A stretch of 24,312 bases of DNA from a virus. The notes beneath the pieces are model-generated. The model was not told where the DNA came from and searched no databases. It saw nothing but the letters and a program-made list of their open reading frames with translations. The translations under genes were made by a program, and so were the position numbers. Positions within the stretch are counted from its first letter, which is position 1; each line of letters begins with the position of its first letter. Location of the stretch: IMG/VR virus record IMGVR_UViG_3300025645_006292, positions 1 to 24,312 of that record, one strand, 5' to 3'. Of this stretch, positions 20,782 through 24,312 are shown piece by piece.

Positions 20782-23210
20782 GTGTATTTAACAACGTGAT
20801 ATTTAAAGACTTTAACTTAACGCCTAGAGCTAAAAAAGCTTACAAATCCGCCTTTGATCTTTCTAAAGAGATGGGGCATAACAATGTCAATAATTTACAT
20901 GTCGTATTCGGTTGTGCTGAAAACATGTCTGGGACCTTAAAAGATCTTATAGAAGATATAGGTTTTAAGTTTAAACCAGAAGACATAGTTGATAAAATAA
21001 ACCAACTCGAAGAAAGGGCAGGAATGAGTGAAAAGTTCTATGCTAACAAAAATTCAGACCCTTGGCATAAAGAAGTTTTAGATGCAATGAATTCTGCTAA
21101 TAAAATTTCGCAGAAGCTTGACCATCATTATGTTGGAATTGAACATATCCTTCTTGGAATATTAGACACATCAATGTATGTTTTCCCAGATATAGGAATC
21201 CAAAGCTTTAGTGATACCTTGGAAAACTATGCCAAGGGAGATCAATCTAATAATCCAGACCCATTATCATTGGACGATTTGTTGGGGGACCTTTCTGACT
21301 TTGTTGAAATTTCAGACCCTCCTAATGAAGAACCTAATAAAATACCTTCTTTTTTAACAAGCTTAAACGATCTTTATTCGGAAGGAAAGCTCCCAGATGT
21401 ATATGGAAGGGACGAGGAAATCAAACTCCTCATAGAAACCATCTCTAAAAAGAACAAAAGTAATGCAATATTAACTGGTGACGCTGGCGTTGGTAAAACA
21501 GCTATAGTAGAAGCTTTGGCTACTAAAATTTGCCAAGCAGATGTTTCCTCTAACCTTTTAGGAATGGAAATTATGAGCGTTGATATTGCTTCTATGTTGT
21601 CTGGCACTCAGTATAGAGGTCAGTTTGAAGCTAAGTTCAAAGACCTCCTTGAAATGGCCAAACAAAACCCCCACATCATTCTTTTCTTTGATGAGATTCA
21701 TACTATATTTGGTGCAGGAGGAAACCAAGAAGGAAGCATCGATGCGGCAAACATGCTAAAACCAATGCTCGCCAGAGGAGAGATTAAATGCATAGGTTCT
21801 ACGACGTCAGACGAATACGAAAAGATATTCAAGAAAGACTCGGCAATGAAAAGAAGGTTTTTTAATATAGAGGTGTCAGAACCTTCGGTAGAGGATACAA
21901 AAAAAATATTATATAATTGCAAATCCAGATACGAAGACTTTCATAATGTTAGATATAGCAAAACAATTATTGATTGTGTTGTAGATTTATCCTCCAACTT
22001 GGTTAGCAATAAAAATTTCCCAGATAAAGCTTTTGATATAATAGACCAAGTAGGTTCTAGAATAAAAATAAAAAATTCTAAGCCGTCCGATGAGCTAGTA
22101 AACAGCCACAAAGAGTTTGTAGACTTTTTATCTAAGGGAGACCAAGATGTTGAAGATGTCAAAGAAAAATTCAACTTGTTTCTCTTGGACTTAAAAAGAT
22201 TAAATGAAGAATCTTATTTAGATCCAGTAACCATTAAAAAGAGCGATATCCTTGAGATTATTTCTGAACATGGAAAAGTTTCTGTTGACCAGATAAAAGA
22301 AAGCAGACAAGGCTTTTCTTCTTTCTCCCAAAGAATGTCTAAGGAAATTTTCGGGCAAGACTCTGTTATTAACAAGGTTAATGACCTACTCAGTTGTGCT
22401 AAAGCTGGATTCACGGATGAAGATAAGCCTTTAGCCAGCATGTTCTTTGTTGGTCCGACCAGTGTCGGGAAAACATACACAGCAAAGAAAATAGCCAAAA
22501 ACTTTTTTGGTAATGAAAATGCCATTATTCAGATAAACATGAGTGAGTTGTATGACAAGACAGGTATTAGCAAACTTATTGGCTCTAATTCTGGCTATGT
22601 CGGCTATGAAGAAGGAGGAATGCTTACTAAGTTTGTTAAGGACAATCCAAACTGCGTTGTTCTTTTTGACGAAGTAGAGAAGGCCGACCCACAAGTTTTA
22701 AACTTATTGCTCCACCTTTTAGATGAGGGTTACATAGAAGACAACAAGCACAACAAGGTTGACTTTTCTAAGTCTATAGTTATTTTAACAAGTAATATAG
22801 GGCACGAAAAAGCCAACAAGCCGAGCATGGGATTTGTTCAAGACGAAGGAGTTAAGTCTGATTCTTACAAGGAGTCAGTAAAGGGAAAGCTTAAACCAGA
22901 ACTTCTTGCTAGAATAAATGATGTACTGGTTTTCGATGACCTTGGAGACTCCGACATCAAAAGAATTATAAAATTTGAGCTTGACAAGATAAAAGATAAA
23001 TTAAAAAAGAAAAACATAAGCATAATTGTTAAAAACACCTCTATAGATTGCATTTTTAACGATATTAAAAACAAAAAGATGCACGTAAGGGATGTAAAAA
23101 GATACGTCAAAGAAAAAGTCCAAGTTCCAATTGCAAAACTAGTTGTCAAAAACTCAAAAACATCAGAGATAATGCTAAAAAGTGTTGACAATAAAATAAG
23201 TATATGCTAA
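20778..23210 (+). CDS. ClpC/ClpA-type AAA+ unfoldase with ClpP-docking loop
   Basis: The product is 810 aa, full length for class 1 Clp/Hsp100. The N domain (1-150) contains two Clp-N repeats (LTPRAKKAYKSAFDLSKEM; HHYVGIEHILLGIL). D1 has Walker A GDAGVGKT (234-241), pore loop GTQYRGQFE and Walker B ILFFDE (301-306). D2 has Walker A GPTSVGKT (559-566), pore loop GYVGY (606-610) and Walker B VVLFDE (627-632). The D1-D2 linker (432-515) is like the short ClpC middle domain and far from the long ClpB one. After SNIG the sequence PSMGFVQDEG places MGF (684-686) where ClpA IGL and ClpC VGF bind ClpP. No clpP is in the window, so it may work with host ClpP or alone. Coupled to the polymerase by ATGA. 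Confidence 0.92.
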   Translation: MSVFNNVIFKDFNLTPRAKKAYKSAFDLSKEMGHNNVNNLHVVFGCAENMSGTLKDLIEDIGFKFKPEDIVDKINQLEERAGMSEKFYANKNSDPWHKEVLDAMNSANKISQKLDHHYVGIEHILLGILDTSMYVFPDIGIQSFSDTLENYAKGDQSNNPDPLSLDDLLGDLSDFVEISDPPNEEPNKIPSFLTSLNDLYSEGKLPDVYGRDEEIKLLIETISKKNKSNAILTGDAGVGKTAIVEALATKICQADVSSNLLGMEIMSVDIASMLSGTQYRGQFEAKFKDLLEMAKQNPHIILFFDEIHTIFGAGGNQEGSIDAANMLKPMLARGEIKCIGSTTSDEYEKIFKKDSAMKRRFFNIEVSEPSVEDTKKILYNCKSRYEDFHNVRYSKTIIDCVVDLSSNLVSNKNFPDKAFDIIDQVGSRIKIKNSKPSDELVNSHKEFVDFLSKGDQDVEDVKEKFNLFLLDLKRLNEESYLDPVTIKKSDILEIISEHGKVSVDQIKESRQGFSSFSQRMSKEIFGQDSVINKVNDLLSCAKAGFTDEDKPLASMFFVGPTSVGKTYTAKKIAKNFFGNENAIIQINMSELYDKTGISKLIGSNSGYVGYEEGGMLTKFVKDNPNCVVLFDEVEKADPQVLNLLLHLLDEGYIEDNKHNKVDFSKSIVILTSNIGHEKANKPSMGFVQDEGVKSDSYKESVKGKLKPELLARINDVLVFDDLGDSDIKRIIKFELDKIKDKLKKKNISIIVKNTSIDCIFNDIKNKKMHVRDVKRYVKEKVQVPIAKLVVKNSKTSEIMLKSVDNKISIC

Positions 23211-23213
23211 TAT
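23185..23213 (+). promoter_or_regulatory. Consensus promoter TTGACA-N17-TAATAT for the small basic protein
   Basis: A perfect TTGACA (23185-23190), a 17-base spacer, and TAATAT (23208-23213) preceded by TGC form an extended -10 promoter inside the 3' end of the clp gene; the TAA stop of clp is the first three bases of the -10. The predicted start near 23220 leaves about 3 bases before the ATG at 23223. By sequence it is one of the two best promoters in the window. Confidence 0.78.
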
Positions 23214-23222
23214 ATTTCTTAT

Positions 23223-23447
23223 ATGAACAAAACACAACAAAACAAAATCATGAAAGCAATCCGTAGCAGCAAGGGCCGTTTCTTCGGTCTTTATACTAAA
23301 GCTGGTGAGGCTGTGAACGCTCAGTTCGTTTCTGAAAGCCCACTTTACGTGACTGTTTATGATCGAAATGCGAAGAATACTCGCAAGTTTGCTAAAGCTA
23401 GCCTTAAAGGTTTGAGTCTTAAGGGTCAGAAAATTGGTGCCGCCTAG
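23223..23447 (+). CDS. Small basic phage protein, SH3-like beta-barrel candidate
   Basis: The product is 74 aa, strongly basic, with a helix (QQNKIMKAIRSSKG) then strands GRFFGLYTKAGEAVNAQFVS, YVTVYDRN, and ARKF-like KNTRKFAKASLKGLSL. This resembles small phage proteins with the pattern GxFFxVxFxKxDGxxRxxxxxF...LxVxDxxxxxYRxVxLxxI, often annotated as SH3-like beta-barrel. That link is from memory and moderate. Codon use differs from the neighbours: CGT, GGT, GCT, AAG and GGC are frequent and the DNA is visibly richer in G+C, as in highly expressed genes. With a consensus promoter and almost no leader, abundant expression is likely. It may be a nucleic-acid-binding or virion-packaged protein. 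It is a single gene flanked by two promoter-like elements. Confidence 0.7.
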   Translation: MNKTQQNKIMKAIRSSKGRFFGLYTKAGEAVNAQFVSESPLYVTVYDRNAKNTRKFAKASLKGLSLKGQKIGAA

Positions 23448-23460
23448 ATATTTAGCAAAA

Positions 23461-23488
23461 TAGAAAACTCAAGCCCTTCCAGTATAAT
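23461..23488 (+). promoter_or_regulatory. Promoter-like element TAGAAA-N16-TATAAT before the kinase-like gene
   Basis: A perfect -10 TATAAT (23483-23488) lies 6 bases before the ATG at 23495, so the predicted start site is the ATG itself. TAGAAA (23461-23466), spaced 16, is a weak -35 by sigma70 rules and equals the -35-like hexamer before the FmdB-like gene. The -10 lies inside the inverted repeat 23471-23528. Confidence 0.5.
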
Positions 23489-23528
23489 TAGTAGATGAAC
23501 GCGTCGCAATTATTTTCTGGAAGGGCTT
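23471..23528 (+). repeat. 12-bp perfect inverted repeat enclosing -10 and start codon
   Basis: AAGCCCTTCCAG (23471-23482) and CTGGAAGGGCTT (23517-23528) are exact reverse complements. An inner ATAATT/AATTAT pairing (23484-23489 with 23508-23513) extends the stem and leaves an 18-base loop that contains the ATG. In a read-through RNA from the gene upstream this would be a very stable hairpin. A transcript starting at the ATG would lack the left arm. No U-run follows, so it is not a classical terminator. The right arm is coding sequence (SGRAY). Confidence 0.8.
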
Positions 23529-24312
23529 ACGCTTTTGACACCGAAAAAATAGTAGATAAAAACGAAGCTGCTTACGAGATTATTAAGGAAGTGATATCAA
23601 AGTCCAACACAGATATCAAAATAGATTCGTTGGTAGAGCTTTTTGGAAATGAGAACTTTGATAACTACAAAATAATTAGCGGGGATCTTTTATACTCTAT
23701 CAAAATTTCTCTCGATGACGATTGTTTCGTTCTAAAAAACGAGTCGGAGTTTCTAAAAAATAATAAATCTCCACTAATTCCTTACTTTCTAGACTCAGGA
23801 AAAATCAGGATAGGAAACGACATACTGTTTTTGCTCTCTGCTCATGATGAAGGTTATGATATAAGAGGCGAAGGCATAGCGTCCGTCATAGAAAATGATG
23901 AATCTTTTTTTTACACCCTATACCACTTTAGCAATCTAAAAAGCAAAATCTCTTGCCGTGAATATCTAGACATGTTTCTAAACAAAACAAAAATAGAAGA
24001 GCAGTCTAAAATTTTAAAAGAGAGTATATCTTCCATTCATAAAATAGGCAAAATAAAAAAAGTTTTTTCCCTTCTTTACGAAGAAGTCTTCTCAAATTAT
24101 GACGAAACGATTCTTGAGGGAGACAGAGCTTGTCATGGACATTTTGAGTTAGACAATATAATAACTAGGCACGGTTTATATAAATACAAGAATTTAGGAT
24201 TCAATTTCTCTGGTAATCCAGTTTTCGATGTTTGTTATTTTGCTGTTAGCTCTGGCCTTAGCAAAAGATCTTCCCTTTTATTTTTTAAAAAATACTGCGA
24301 TTTCAATAAAAA
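23495..24312 (+). CDS. Aminoglycoside-phosphotransferase/kinase-like protein, partial, catalytic Asp missing
   Basis: An open frame of 272 codons from ATG 23495 runs off the window, so the end is missing. The first 90 residues (MNASQLFSGRAYAFDTEKIV and onward) are not recognised, though SIKISLDDDCFVLKNESEF could be the small lobe of a kinase fold. Near residues 217-245, GDRACHGHFELDNIITRHGL, YKNLGF and GNPVFDVCYFAV follow the APH/choline-kinase order HGDxxxxNxL, (I)DFG and GxPxxDLA. The catalytic Asp of HGD is His here (HGH), the Asn is kept (N225), and DFG reads NLG. If the likeness holds it is probably an inactive or altered kinase. The fold assignment is tentative. Start chosen because a perfect -10 lies 6 bases upstream. 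Confidence 0.55.
   Translation, partial: MNASQLFSGRAYAFDTEKIVDKNEAAYEIIKEVISKSNTDIKIDSLVELFGNENFDNYKIISGDLLYSIKISLDDDCFVLKNESEFLKNNKSPLIPYFLDSGKIRIGNDILFLLSAHDEGYDIRGEGIASVIENDESFFYTLYHFSNLKSKISCREYLDMFLNKTKIEEQSKILKESISSIHKIGKIKKVFSLLYEEVFSNYDETILEGDRACHGHFELDNIITRHGLYKYKNLGFNFSGNPVFDVCYFAVSSGLSKRSSLLFFKKYCDFNK

Noticed and set aside
22865-23191. 108-codon minus-strand open frame opposite the clp gene, rich in Phe/Leu/Ser
   Set aside because: It looks membrane-like only because it is the complement of Lys/Glu/Asp-rich coding sequence.

Overview
This AT-rich window (roughly one third G+C by eye) is almost wall-to-wall coding. It looks like part of the early and middle region of a large tailed-phage genome (Caudoviricetes), probably from an environmental sample. 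The phage reading rests on many replication genes in one collinear block, a phage-type dNMP kinase, a minimal sigma-like protein, class I ribonucleotide reductase beside replication genes, and small phage-type Zn-ribbon and hypothetical proteins. There are no ribosomal or housekeeping operons. I see no tRNA, rRNA, CRISPR array, transposase or integrase. The host cannot be read from the sequence. Shine-Dalgarno sites are rare, and most genes start at ATGA-type overlaps or directly at a promoter.

Layout. Bases 1-3342 are read on the minus strand in the order dNMP kinase, sigma-like factor, SSB, GT4 glycosyltransferase, Hsp20 and an FmdB-like protein cut by the window edge. Bases 3343-3747 are a non-coding, very AT-rich divergent region with a 20-bp imperfect inverted repeat, several nested palindromes and a minus-strand promoter. 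It is a candidate control region or replication origin. From 3748 to the end everything is on the plus strand: nrdB-nrdA, a two-module phage hypothetical, and a sugar block (three glycosyltransferase-like genes, a left-handed beta-helix acetyltransferase, GDP-mannose 4,6-dehydratase). Then comes a replication and recombination block: Zn-ribbon protein, RecA/UvsX, PD-(D/E)XK endonuclease, small hypothetical, DnaB helicase, DnaG-like primase, Cas4/RecB-like nuclease, and a family C polymerase. A ClpC/ClpA-type AAA+ unfoldase, a small basic protein and a truncated kinase-like protein follow.

Working together. The reductase and dNMP kinase would supply dNTPs. The helicase, primase, SSB, RecA, nucleases and polymerase form a largely self-contained replisome, although no sliding clamp or clamp loader is seen. 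The sugar genes would modify phage or host glycans. The Clp protein could redirect host ClpP.

Most notable: (i) the bacterial-type DNA polymerase III is split into three adjacent genes, a degenerate PHP domain, a DEDDh exonuclease and the polymerase core; (ii) at least four genes sit directly on sigma70-like promoters that would start the mRNA at or within a few bases of the start codon (leaderless), and two further genes share an alternative TAGAAA/TATAAT pattern overlapped by inverted repeats; (iii) several enzymes have lost textbook metal or catalytic residues (PHP domain, primase, kinase-like protein, FmdB-like protein).
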